Source: Nitrospira sp.
GTDB lineage: Bacteria; Nitrospirota; Nitrospiria; Nitrospirales; Nitrospiraceae
DNA: 63,183 nucleotides
Assembly (NCBI GenBank): GCA_016873495.1
Contig: VGXC01000019.1
Location: forward strand, 1 to 63,183
Direction: 5' to 3'
The translations under genes and the position numbers were made by a program. The notes under the pieces are model-generated. The model was given only the letters and a program-made list of their open reading frames with translations. It did not search any database and had not been told where the DNA came from. The stretch's first letter is position 1, and every line of letters starts with the position of its first letter. Positions 24,810-33,178 of the stretch are shown here, piece after piece.

Positions 24810-26294
24810 ATGAATCGTCGCCTGTTTACGACCGTTTGCGCAACTTTGACCGTAGGTCTCTTGCTACTTCAGTCTCCCGCCTCGGCCGATCACCCCGACA
24901 TCGAGAGCGTGCGCATGGGGGAAGCAGCCCTGACCTATTCCGCCGGGTTTATCCGCCCCACCATGCCCATCGAAGGCGTCGTCGGCCCCTTGAACGCCGA
25001 CGCCCAGACAACCAGCAACAAAATGATCATGGGCACCGGCGATCTGTGCTACCTGCAATTGACCAAGGCCAGCACCCTCGAAGTCGGCGCCCATGTCACA
25101 ATCTACCGACGCATCAACGAAATATTTCACCCGGCCAAGGGCAAGTACCTGGGGGATCTGTTCACCAACGTCGGCATCGGGCTGGTCACGGAAGTGACGC
25201 AGAGGCTCGCCACCGTGCGCATCGTCCGCTCCTGGGGACCCATCATCGCCGGCGATCGCGCCACCCGCTTCGCTCCCCTGCCCCCGGAAGAACCGCCGGT
25301 GCCCGGACGTAGCCTGCCAAATATCCCTGGCTATATCATCGCATTTCCACCATCGCTCTCTTTGGTCGCCCAGACGCATATCGTCTATATCGACTGGGGA
25401 CGCAACGACGGTCTCCGAGTGGGAGACCGATTGGACGTGTTGCGGACTTCGGCGAACGTTCCCGTGCAGAGGATCGGCGAGTTGAAGGTGCTGGCCCTGG
25501 ACGATACGACCGCCACCGCCCTTGTCATCCGCTCCACCGTGCCCTTTCTCCGCGCCGACCGGATCGCGTTCCAGGAGCCGAGCCAACAGGTCGTCCGCCG
25601 CTCCTCTGCGGAAACCATCGCCGAAGAAATGGAGCGGCTGGCCAAAGCGGCCCCTCCCGAGAAGGAAGCCGCGCAGCCGGCGCTCGGCGCGCCGGCGCCC
25701 AAACTCGATCTCTCGCGCCTCGCCGTCCTGGCCAAGCAGCTGGAGTACGATCCGGGCAGCGCCCCGATCAAGCCGACCGGACAGGCCGCCTTGAAAGAGA
25801 TCGGCGAAATATTGAACGCCGTCTCCGACAAACAGATCCGCATCGAAGGCCATACGGACCGGATGCCGATCGGCCCTTCGCTCAAAGGGCAATATGCGAA
25901 TAACATCGCGCTCTCGAAAGCCCGGGCGCAAGAAATTGTCCGGTACCTCGCGGAAGAAGGCGGCGTGGACCCGGCCAACCTGATCGTCGTCGGACATGGC
26001 GACGCAAAACCAGTGGCCAGCAACAGCACCGAGGAGGGCCGGAAGCAGAATCGCCGGATCGAAATCGTGCTGACTCCCAAGGAACCGCCACCCGTTCTCT
26101 CCACCAGTCCGGCAGCCAAACGGGAACCGGACAGCCCGCCCGTCGTCTCGCCCTCACCAAGTCCGCCGGCCGCGGCCGACCCATCACCGTCCGGGGAAGC
26201 CATCCCCCAATCCCCTCCCGTCGGCGAGCCGCCGCCGCAAGAGAGCCCGACGGAGCTTGCGCCTCAGCCCAACGCCGCACCGCAAGCCCCGTAG
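24810..26294 (+). CDS. exported protein with C-terminal OmpA (peptidoglycan-binding) domain
   Basis: The 494-residue protein has a signal peptide (MNRRLFTTVCATLTVGLLLLQSPASA). The middle region, of unknown fold, has two 'VGDRLDVLR'-like beta segments that resemble LysM-adjacent or FlgT-like domains. An OmpA-like domain at about 310-430 carries IRIEGHTDRMPI and the hallmark NxxLSxxRAxxVxxYL in the form NNIALSKARAQEIVRYL. It ends RKQNRRIEIVLTP. The last 60 residues are a Pro/Ser-rich tail. It probably links the envelope to peptidoglycan. It sits near neither a porin nor a tol gene, and its role in the T6SS locus 7 kb away is not indicated. Confidence 0.85.
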   Translation: MNRRLFTTVCATLTVGLLLLQSPASADHPDIESVRMGEAALTYSAGFIRPTMPIEGVVGPLNADAQTTSNKMIMGTGDLCYLQLTKASTLEVGAHVTIYRRINEIFHPAKGKYLGDLFTNVGIGLVTEVTQRLATVRIVRSWGPIIAGDRATRFAPLPPEEPPVPGRSLPNIPGYIIAFPPSLSLVAQTHIVYIDWGRNDGLRVGDRLDVLRTSANVPVQRIGELKVLALDDTTATALVIRSTVPFLRADRIAFQEPSQQVVRRSSAETIAEEMERLAKAAPPEKEAAQPALGAPAPKLDLSRLAVLAKQLEYDPGSAPIKPTGQAALKEIGEILNAVSDKQIRIEGHTDRMPIGPSLKGQYANNIALSKARAQEIVRYLAEEGGVDPANLIVVGHGDAKPVASNSTEEGRKQNRRIEIVLTPKEPPPVLSTSPAAKREPDSPPVVSPSPSPPAAADPSPSGEAIPQSPPVGEPPPQESPTELAPQPNAAPQAP

Positions 26295-26408
26295 CCGGCA
26301 CGACCCGCGCCGCGCCCACGTGCCCGATTGTTCCCCTCGGACCCGACTGCTAGAATGTGCGCGCATCCCCTTGTTGCACGTGACGCTCCGCACAGCCAGG
26401 ATCAGCTT

Positions 26409-28769
26409 GTGACACAGTCCCCTGAATCGTCGAATCAAGACCCGGCGTTTGCGGACGTGCTGGTTCCCCGGCACTTGCGCCGGGCCTTTACCTATCGCGT
26501 GCCGGCCCCGCTCCGCCGACAACTCATGGTCGGCAGTCGGGTCCTGGTGCCCTTCGGCCCCAGCACCGTACAGGGCGTGGTGATTGCCCTGGCGGCGACA
26601 CCGCCCCCATCCTTCTTCAAGCCGGCAGCGCTCGGAGGCCTGAAGGAAATCCTGGCGCTTGCGGATGAACAGGAGGCCGGCGTCGCCGCTCCGGATCTCC
26701 TCGATCTGACCCGCCTCGTGGCGGAACGGTATCTGACGCCCTGGGGCCAATGTCTCCGGCTGGCGCTACCGCCTTCCACGCCATCCGTCAAGCCATCCCG
26801 ATACTACCGCATCACCGACGCGGGCAAGACGGCGGTCCAGGCGGCAAGCGGATCGCACTCCGCCAAGCTCTCGGCCCAGGCGCGCGAGCTGCTCACACGT
26901 CTGGCGGCGACGCCCAGACGCAAGGGCCTGACGCTGAACACGCTTAGCCGAGGCATGGAAGGGTCGCTGACCCGCACCCTCTCGGACCTGACACGCCGCG
27001 GCCTGTTGCAGGAAGGCGCGGCGGAAGCAGCCGATTCCGGCCAGCCTCGCTCGAAGGTCCGGCGAACCGGCCGCGACCAGGCTCCCGCCCCGACAGAGCC
27101 GGACCGATCCGCCGTCGCCTTTTCCCTCCCGCCGCTCCCCTCGCGCTGGGAGAAACCCCTCCTTGCGGCCTTCAAAGATGGAGCGCACCGGCCGTGGCTC
27201 CTGCAGGCGCCCTGGGCTTCCCGCATCGCCGGCTATCTCCGCGCCGGCGAAGAGACGCTCGCCCGGCACCGCACCGTCCTCATCGTCTCTCCGGACACAG
27301 CGCGCGCCGCGGCCATCGCCGGGGCGGCGCAGGCCAAGTGGGGCAAGCGGGTGGCCCTCTTGCACAGCAACTTGGCGCCGACGGCGCGCGAAGCAGCCTG
27401 GCACAGGATCCAGGCAGGGCAGGTGTCGGTCGTGGTGGGAACGAGATCGGCCGTCTTCGCGCCCCTGACGTCCCTCGGCCTCATCTGCGTGGATCAGGAA
27501 GACGATCCCTCGCTGAAGGAGGAACAGGAGCCCCGCTACCACGCGCGCGACGTGGCCGGACAACGCGCGATACAGCAAAGTGCCCTGCTGCTGCTCGGCT
27601 CGGCCCATCCGTCGCTGGAAACCTGGCAGACGATGGCGGACGGCGCGAAGGACACACGGATCTTATCGTGGCCCGCCGAGCAACCGGCCTCGGCCAGGCT
27701 CCCGGCCATCTACGTGATCGACTTGCGTCAGACTCCCTACGGGACGGTCCTTTCTCAATCCATGCTGGACGGCATCAAAGCGGCAGTGGATGCCAAAGCC
27801 GGAGCGGTTTTGTTTTTAAACCGCAAAGGATTTGCCTCCGCGCTGCTCTGCCGGGACTGCGGCCACGCCCCACGGTGTCCGCACTGTTCCGTGTCGCTGA
27901 CCTACTACCGCCAATCCGGCACCCTGGCCTGCCGCTACTGCGGCACCTCGGCGCCGCCGCCCGACATCTGTCCGACTTGCCAGGGTGCCAGATTGGAACC
28001 GGTGGGGTCCGGCACGGAACGGCTGGAAGAGATGCTGCGCCGTCTCTTACCCCAGGCCACCATTGCCAGACTCGACCGCGACCAGGCCAGGACACAGGCT
28101 CAAGCGGATCGGCTGCGGGCGGAAGCCGTGGCGGGCAAGTGGGACATCCTTATCGGCACGCAGATGTTGTTACAAGGGTTTCCGCTCCCGAGCGTGGGCT
28201 TCGTCGGCATCGCCAATGCGGATGCGGGACTCCACGCCGCGGACTTCCGCGCCGCCGAGCGCACCTACCATGCCCTGCTGGACGCGGTCTCCCTGGCCAA
28301 GCCGGCGGACGAAGGCGGGATGGTCCTGATTCAAACGTCCCTGCCGGGACACCATGCCATCACGGCCGTGGCCCAACAGAATCCGTCGCTCTTCTATGAG
28401 CAGGAGCTGCTCTCGCGGCAGGCCCTCGGCTATCCGCCGTTCACCCACTTGATCAGCTTGCAGGTATCCGGCACACAGGCAGGAGCCGTCAAACAGGCGG
28501 CGACCTCCTGGGCCAAGCTGCTCTACCAGGCGATGCCGGCCGCCCCCAAACCGGCGCCGGGCGCGACCGAGCCGGTGACGATACTCGGCCCGGTCCCGGC
28601 CCAGCATGCGCAACTGCGAGGGCGGCACCGGTATCAGCTGCTGGTCAAAGCCGGCAGCGCGGAGCAGGCCCGCCTGACGGTGAAGGCCACGTTGGACGAG
28701 ATGGAACGCACGAGGGGGAAAAGCGGGCTGCGGTTCGACGTGGACGTGGACCCGCTGGAGATGATCTAG
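26409..28769 (+). CDS. priA: PriA-type primosomal protein with degenerate ATPase motifs
   Basis: The 786-residue product has the N-terminal 3'-DNA-binding domain (FADVLVPRHLRRAFTYRVP...GSRVLVPFG). A helicase fold follows, with a perfect four-pair zinc site (CRDCGHAPRCPHCSVSL...CRYCGT...CPTCQG) and the PriA C-terminal domain (ALGYPPF...ILGPVPA). The motifs that hydrolyse ATP are altered. The Walker A GxTGSGKT position reads LLQAPWASRIAGYL, DEEH is DQED, and the motif VI QVAGRAGRG position reads DAVSLAKPADEGG. It should bind forks but is unlikely to be an ATP-driven helicase. GTG at 26409 is chosen because AGGA lies 7 nt before it. Confidence 0.88.
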   Translation: MTQSPESSNQDPAFADVLVPRHLRRAFTYRVPAPLRRQLMVGSRVLVPFGPSTVQGVVIALAATPPPSFFKPAALGGLKEILALADEQEAGVAAPDLLDLTRLVAERYLTPWGQCLRLALPPSTPSVKPSRYYRITDAGKTAVQAASGSHSAKLSAQARELLTRLAATPRRKGLTLNTLSRGMEGSLTRTLSDLTRRGLLQEGAAEAADSGQPRSKVRRTGRDQAPAPTEPDRSAVAFSLPPLPSRWEKPLLAAFKDGAHRPWLLQAPWASRIAGYLRAGEETLARHRTVLIVSPDTARAAAIAGAAQAKWGKRVALLHSNLAPTAREAAWHRIQAGQVSVVVGTRSAVFAPLTSLGLICVDQEDDPSLKEEQEPRYHARDVAGQRAIQQSALLLLGSAHPSLETWQTMADGAKDTRILSWPAEQPASARLPAIYVIDLRQTPYGTVLSQSMLDGIKAAVDAKAGAVLFLNRKGFASALLCRDCGHAPRCPHCSVSLTYYRQSGTLACRYCGTSAPPPDICPTCQGARLEPVGSGTERLEEMLRRLLPQATIARLDRDQARTQAQADRLRAEAVAGKWDILIGTQMLLQGFPLPSVGFVGIANADAGLHAADFRAAERTYHALLDAVSLAKPADEGGMVLIQTSLPGHHAITAVAQQNPSLFYEQELLSRQALGYPPFTHLISLQVSGTQAGAVKQAATSWAKLLYQAMPAAPKPAPGATEPVTILGPVPAQHAQLRGRHRYQLLVKAGSAEQARLTVKATLDEMERTRGKSGLRFDVDVDPLEMI

Positions 28770-28893
28770 CAGGATGTTGAAAAAGGCCCCCGGCTTCGTT
28801 CTCGCATCGCTCACGACCTCGACGTACCGCAAAGAGTACGCCTCGGCCTCTCGCTCGCTGTGGCCTTGCCGGAGCCCTTTTTGAACAACCTAC
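28768..28893. repeat. ~126-bp dispersed palindromic repeat, copy 1
   Basis: It begins AGCAGGATGTTGAAAAAGGC inside the priA stop region and ends GCCCTTTTTGAACAACCTAC. The ends are imperfect inverted repeats. It matches 62898-63024 over its whole length with roughly 75-80% identity in the same orientation. It has no coding capacity that is conserved between copies. Possible natures are a MITE or a structured transcript end. Confidence 0.8.
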
Positions 28894-28928
28894 GGGAAGC
28901 GGAGAACGATGAGTGATAAACGTAGCAG

Positions 28929-29453
28929 CTAGCGTTTCAACCCTGCCAAGAATTCCCGATATTTGGGATTTTGATCGATCCCGCCGCCTCGGTGGACCAA
29001 CTGAATGTTCCCCTGTGAGTCCAGCAGGATAAAGGTCGGCGTCGCCGTCACCTTGAAGGCCTGGGCCGTCCAATTCTCCTCTTCGTAGGCGGTCGGAAAC
29101 ACGAACGTCTCAGGATGGGATTTCACATAGGCTTCCACATTCCCCCGCATATCGGAAAACCCAACAGCGACGACCTGCAGCGATGCCGACTTCTCCTGTT
29201 CATAGAACCGGGCTAGAATCGGCAGCTCCTTCCGACAGACCGGACACCAGGGAGCCCAGAACACCAGCAGCGCCGGACGCCCCTTGAGAGACTCCTTGCT
29301 ATAGGCTTCACCGGCCAACGTGACGAGATCGAACCGGGGCGCCGTGGAGGCTGCGGGCTCAGCCGCAGCCTCCACAGTCTGCCCAGCCTGAAAGAGGACG
29401 CTCAGGCCAGCCGCAACGAGCACCAGCACGATCAACCGTGCCTTGCGTCTCAT
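28929..29453 (-). CDS. TlpA-like thioredoxin-fold protein
   Basis: The 174-residue protein has an N-terminal signal or anchor (MRRKARLIVLVLVAAGLSVLF). A thioredoxin fold of the TlpA/ResA type follows, with the redox motif CPVC at 70-73 (VFWAPWCPVCRKELP) and the cis-Pro segment TATPTFILLDSQGN. It would act in periplasmic thiol reduction. GAGGAGA precedes the ATG. It lies 14 bp after the DsrE-like gene and is probably co-transcribed with it. Confidence 0.88.
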   Translation of the reverse strand: MRRKARLIVLVLVAAGLSVLFQAGQTVEAAAEPAASTAPRFDLVTLAGEAYSKESLKGRPALLVFWAPWCPVCRKELPILARFYEQEKSASLQVVAVGFSDMRGNVEAYVKSHPETFVFPTAYEEENWTAQAFKVTATPTFILLDSQGNIQLVHRGGGIDQNPKYREFLAGLKR

Positions 29454-29467
29454 GCCCCGGTCTCTCC

Positions 29468-29932
29468 TCACGGCTTGATATAGATGTAGCCCTGTCGCTG
29501 AAGATCGGCAATTCGCTTGACCGCCACCGGGTGCAAGGTCGCGACAAAGCCTTTGGCGATCTTCTCCAGCGGCGTGCCATACAGCTTCATGGAGATTTGG
29601 CACATTTCCGCATGGAGCCCCTTGTCGATCGCCTGGTCGAATCGCGTCTTCAATTCAGGATCCATCTTGTCCTGTTCAAACAGAACAAGCGCCGGACCGT
29701 GGACGACCAGCTCCACGTCGATCTTGTCCGGTCCACCCTCGGCGTCAATGTGTTTGTTGATGAGCGCGAGGGCATACTTGGCGACCTCCGGGTCCTTGCC
29801 GTCCACGTGGTACAGCACTTTCACCTTGCCCTGAGCATGCGGCTCTTCAGCTTGCAGCCAGGCAGGACCGGCCAGTAGCGACGCCATCACGGCACAGACG
29901 AACAACCCCCTCAGTATGAAGCTCTTGGACAT
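29468..29932 (-). CDS. exported DsrE/DsrF-like protein
   Basis: The 154-residue product has a signal peptide (MSKSFILRGLFVCAVMASLLAGPAWLQA). A DsrE/F-like domain (KVLYHVDGKDPEVAKYALALINKHID...VELVVHGPAL) follows. One Cys lies in MCQISMKLYG, and DsrE-type proteins can carry sulfur on such a Cys. The pairing with a TlpA-like thioredoxin suggests a periplasmic sulfur or thiol function, which is inference. AAGGAGAA defines the start. Confidence 0.82.
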   Translation of the reverse strand: MSKSFILRGLFVCAVMASLLAGPAWLQAEEPHAQGKVKVLYHVDGKDPEVAKYALALINKHIDAEGGPDKIDVELVVHGPALVLFEQDKMDPELKTRFDQAIDKGLHAEMCQISMKLYGTPLEKIAKGFVATLHPVAVKRIADLQRQGYIYIKP

Positions 29933-30052
29933 GATGTTCTCCTTGGGTTGAGGCGTAGGCACAGAAACCTTGCCGTTCATCGTACACCCAGGTCCAGAGG
30001 AATGACAGAGAGGAAGAGACACAACCGCGATTAGACAACGGCAAGGAGCGAG

Positions 30053-30367
30053 CTATGGCTGAAGCCGGTTGAGCCAGTAGCCAGGCTCTCGTTTCAGGTG
30101 CGCGATAGCAAGCACGCGCACCTCTTCGTCCAGAGCAAGAAACAGCACGGCGTATGGGAACCGCGCCAACAGCGCCCGATGAATCTGAAAATCAGGCATG
30201 AGGTCGCGGATGCAAGGGAAAGAAGCAGGGCGCGTTTGAACGGCTTCCAGCGTCTGCTCGACTTCTTCAAGAAACCGCTGCGGCAAACCCGGTCCCTGAG
30301 TCGCGTACCATGCTACCGCCTCGGCCAGTTCGTCCGAGAACTCGGGGGCAAACCGAACCGGCTTCAC
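30053..30367 (-). CDS. ParE/RelE-superfamily toxin
   Basis: The 104-residue protein reads as a ParE-type toxin. It has MKPVRFAPEFSDELAEAVAWY, FLEEVEQTLEAVQTRPASFP and the C-terminal strand pair RALLARFPYAVLFLALDEEVRVLAIAHLKREPGYW. Targets in the family are gyrase (ParE) or translation (RelE); which applies here is not visible. Its start overlaps the antitoxin stop by 4 nt. Confidence 0.88.
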   Translation of the reverse strand: MKPVRFAPEFSDELAEAVAWYATQGPGLPQRFLEEVEQTLEAVQTRPASFPCIRDLMPDFQIHRALLARFPYAVLFLALDEEVRVLAIAHLKREPGYWLNRLQP

Positions 30368-30603
30368 CGTCGAGCGAGGCGATCGGTTACGCGCTGGACC
30401 GTCTCACCCCACGTCAAGCCCGGCTTCCCCGATAGCGCGTCCTGAGCCCGCCGCTTCAGTTCGGCCAGCCATTCTTGCTCACTACGCCGTTGGCTCGGAC
30501 CGGGGGGTTCCAGACTCTCAAGGAGTTCGCCGGCCAGCGCGGCACGCTCTTCCTGAGGAAGTTGGAGCGCGTCCTTCAGCAGCTGTTTCCCGCTTGGAGA
30601 CAT
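30364..30603 (-). CDS. antitoxin of the ParE-type module
   Basis: The 79-residue protein has the pattern of the 'putative addiction module component' family: LLKDALQLPQEERAALAGELLESL, then a polar linker and SGKPGLTWGETVQRV. It is upstream of and coupled to the toxin gene by ATGA overlap. It should neutralise the toxin. Confidence 0.86.
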   Translation of the reverse strand: MSPSGKQLLKDALQLPQEERAALAGELLESLEPPGPSQRRSEQEWLAELKRRAQDALSGKPGLTWGETVQRVTDRLARR

Positions 30604-30773
30604 AGCGTCAGTGTATGCCTTTCCTGGGGAAAAGTGAAGCGGGCAGGTCCACGGCTAGCACAAGGAACCAGTTACTGACGGCCTTGCCAGCGAGCTGAAA
30701 CGGTCTTGTTTCACAACGGCCTCAGACTCATTGGTTCCAGATGTCATTATCTCCGTTGCACTTTGGTTCGCTA

Positions 30774-31325
30774 TCATTTCATCCGTTTCTCAATCTCACT
30801 CCATCCGTTCAGGAAGGAAGTAAAATCTCGGTCCCTACTGGTGAAACGGTCGAAGGCGATCCGTTCCTGATCTGGATTCGTCAAACCTCTTGCTTCCCAG
30901 CATCGGCCTGTCTTCGTGACCCAAAGGTACGAGTGAATGCGTTTTCCAGCCCTGCCGTGGATTGTACGAAACCGCCGCAGAAGCTCTTTCGGCTGGATGA
31001 TTATGAAGCTAGTCTCGCGCTCCATGAACGATGGAAGGACAAAAACCCAGAAGTCCGCATGTGAGTCCTTGATCTTCTTCTCCTGGTGAGTCCACCATCC
31101 AGCTGCCATAAGCTTACTCTGGAGCAGAATCGGGCGGTGGGTGGGATTAAAGTCCTTCGAGAATTTTACTTGGAGAGACACGGCTTTCGTGGCTTGTGCA
31201 TTCGTCACGAGCAGATCAACTCCCGTATCTTTTGACGGAACCCACACATTCCACTTTGGGTAATGCGCCTCGATGTGTGACCCAACGAGGTATTCACCGG
31301 CATGGACTGTAAACAGTGGTTTCAT
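30774..31325 (-). CDS. PD-(D/E)xK nuclease-like orphan protein
   Basis: The 183-residue protein opens with GEYLVGSHIEAHYPKWNVWVPSKDTGVDLLVTN and continues with SLQVKFSKDF. This spacing (GE...GVDLLV...QVK) is that of PD-(D/E)xK nuclease folds with Asp, Gln and Lys as candidate metal-site residues. The rest (ADFWVFVLPSFMERETSFIIIQPKELL) is compatible with the DUF4365-like group. Base composition is more AT-rich than its neighbours and it lies beside a toxin-antitoxin pair, so acquisition by transfer is likely. No methylase or other restriction component is adjacent. Confidence 0.6.
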   Translation of the reverse strand: MKPLFTVHAGEYLVGSHIEAHYPKWNVWVPSKDTGVDLLVTNAQATKAVSLQVKFSKDFNPTHRPILLQSKLMAAGWWTHQEKKIKDSHADFWVFVLPSFMERETSFIIIQPKELLRRFRTIHGRAGKRIHSYLWVTKTGRCWEARGLTNPDQERIAFDRFTSRDRDFTSFLNGWSEIEKRMK

Positions 31326-31337
31326 CCTCTATCAGCA

Positions 31338-31364
31338 AACTATCGACTATGGATTATCCGATCC
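31338..31364. repeat. degenerate heptamer repeat
   Basis: The series AACTATC-GACTATG-GATTATC lies just upstream of the nuclease-like gene. It resembles the period-7 spacers of the nuo operon. Confidence 0.45.
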
Positions 31365-31458
31365 CGTATAAACGCCCTGACCCGTTCCGCTCAGTATAAG
31401 ACCCCCCTAACTCCTCCGGCATGCAAACGGACAAGGGGTGGTGTAGCAAGGTTCAGGT

Positions 31459-31887
31459 TCAGCGCTTACCCTTATCCTGCTTGTCCCGTTTCGCTTCGCC
31501 AGCCGGCTCGGCCGACTCCGGCTGCTTCCACACCATCCGTTTGAAGAGACCGTAGGAAAACGTGAGCCAGAAGATGGAGGAGAAGAGGCCGAAGAGGACC
31601 GCGGTGAGGATGAGGCCCATCTGCTCGTCAGTCGGCTGCGCCCCCTGATCGCTGCTCAGCTTCACTTGCACCATGGTCGCCACCGGCCAGGCGAAACTTT
31701 CCACCCCCAGCAGAAGCGTGGCCCAGGCCCAGACGGCGCCGATGGTCTCGGCCCGCCAGAGGAGAAAGGCTGCGACGCCCACGCCCGCCAACGCAAAAAG
31801 CGCCGCCGGCAACTGTCCCCAGACGAGCCAAAACCCCAGCGTCACCACCAGACTGCCGAGGACCGCGTTGAGTTGGAGCATGCCCAT
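31459..31887 (-). CDS. small integral membrane protein, unknown
   Basis: The 142-residue protein has four predicted transmembrane helices (LNAVLGSLVVTLGFWLVWG, ALFALAGVGVAAFLLW, VWAWATLLLGVESFAWPV and ILTAVLFGLFSSIFWLTFSYGLF). A charged tail (KRDKQDKGKR) follows. I recognise no family. The ribosome site is unclear and the start could also be Met3. It is divergent from the antiporter gene. Confidence 0.7.
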   Translation of the reverse strand: MGMLQLNAVLGSLVVTLGFWLVWGQLPAALFALAGVGVAAFLLWRAETIGAVWAWATLLLGVESFAWPVATMVQVKLSSDQGAQPTDEQMGLILTAVLFGLFSSIFWLTFSYGLFKRMVWKQPESAEPAGEAKRDKQDKGKR

Positions 31888-31984
31888 CGGGCAAGGAGTC
31901 TGAGGGTTTCAGCACCTCAAGTCAATCCTCCCTTCCACTAATCGTTGCCTTGCATTCCTTGCTTCAGTATGGTGTAGCCTGCGC

Positions 31985-33160
31985 ATGGAACTTCAGAGCT
32001 TCCTCCTCAGCCTCATCATCGTCTACGCCTCGGCCCGCCTCCTGGGCGAAGCGGCCGATCGTCTCGGGCAGCCGGTCGTGTTGGGCGAGTTGCTCGCCGG
32101 CGTCCTCATCGGCGGCAGCCTCCTGGGCTGGGTCGAGGCCACCGAACCCCTGCGATTGCTCGGCGACATCGGCGTGATGCTGCTGCTCTTCGAGATCGGG
32201 TTGGAATCTGACCTGCAGTCGTTTCTGCGCGTCGGCAAGACCGCTTCGCTGGTGGCGACGATCGGCGTGGCCGCTCCGTTCGCTTTGGGCTACCTGCTCG
32301 GGCTGGCGCTTGACCTGAGCCACTTGCAGGCGGTCTTCATCGGCGCGACCCTCACCGCGACCAGCATCGCCATCTCGGCCCGCACGCTGACCGAGCTGGG
32401 CCGCCTGAAGACAGCCGAAGGGCAGATCATCCTGGGCGCGGCGGTCATCGACGACATTCTGGGCCTGATCGTCCTCTCGGTCGTGATCGGCCTGGCCACC
32501 TCCGGCACCGTGTCCTGGCTGGACGCCGGATGGACGGCCGGGCTGGCCACCTCTCTGCTCGCTGCGGCCATTCTGGTCGGCACCCGCTATGCCTACCGGA
32601 TCAGCCGACTGTTGGGCCTGATGAAGGCGCGCGGCAGTCTGATCGTCGCCGCCGTCACCTTTGCCCTGTCGTTGGGGTACCTGGCGGGCCTCCTCCACAT
32701 CGCGCCGTTGCTCGGCGCCTTCGCGGCCGGGTTGGTGCTCGCCAGGACGGAGCATCAGGCTCACATCGGGGAGGCGATCAAGCCGGTGGCCGACGTGTTC
32801 GTGCCGATCTTTTTCGTCCTGGTCGGCATGGCCGTGGACCTGCGGCGATTGAATCCGATGGAGACAGAGAACTGGCCGGTCTTGCTCCTGGCCGGAGGGC
32901 TGGTCATTGCCGCCGTACTCGGCAAGCTCGCCGCCGGGTTCGGGACCGTTGGCCAGAAGGCCGACCGGTGGCTAGTGGGGATCGGAATGTTGCCGCGCGG
33001 AGAAGTGGGCTTGATCTTTGCGGGAACCGGCCTGTCTCAGCGGATCATCGGAGAGGGCGAGTACGGGGCCATCCTGCTGGTCGTGGCGTTCACCACCTTC
33101 CTGGCCCCCGTCCTGCTCAAGTGGCGCGGCCGACACATAGGATGTGAACCCTCCCGTTGA
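31985..33160 (+). CDS. CPA2-type cation:proton antiporter
   Basis: The 391-residue protein with about 12 helices matches the Na+/H+ exchanger domain of the KefB/NapA group. It has LGQPVVLGELLAGVLIGGSLLG, LLLFEIGLESDL, TATSIAISARTL and the ion-site GAAVIDDILGLIVL with its Asp-Asp pair, and a late MLPRGEVGLIFAGTGL. There is no C-terminal TrkA-N domain. Substrate ion (Na+ or K+) is not determinable. It converges on tssM with an 18-bp gap. Confidence 0.92.
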   Translation: MELQSFLLSLIIVYASARLLGEAADRLGQPVVLGELLAGVLIGGSLLGWVEATEPLRLLGDIGVMLLLFEIGLESDLQSFLRVGKTASLVATIGVAAPFALGYLLGLALDLSHLQAVFIGATLTATSIAISARTLTELGRLKTAEGQIILGAAVIDDILGLIVLSVVIGLATSGTVSWLDAGWTAGLATSLLAAAILVGTRYAYRISRLLGLMKARGSLIVAAVTFALSLGYLAGLLHIAPLLGAFAAGLVLARTEHQAHIGEAIKPVADVFVPIFFVLVGMAVDLRRLNPMETENWPVLLLAGGLVIAAVLGKLAAGFGTVGQKADRWLVGIGMLPRGEVGLIFAGTGLSQRIIGEGEYGAILLVVAFTTFLAPVLLKWRGRHIGCEPSR

Positions 33161-33178
33161 CGTCTGTATCCTGCTACC

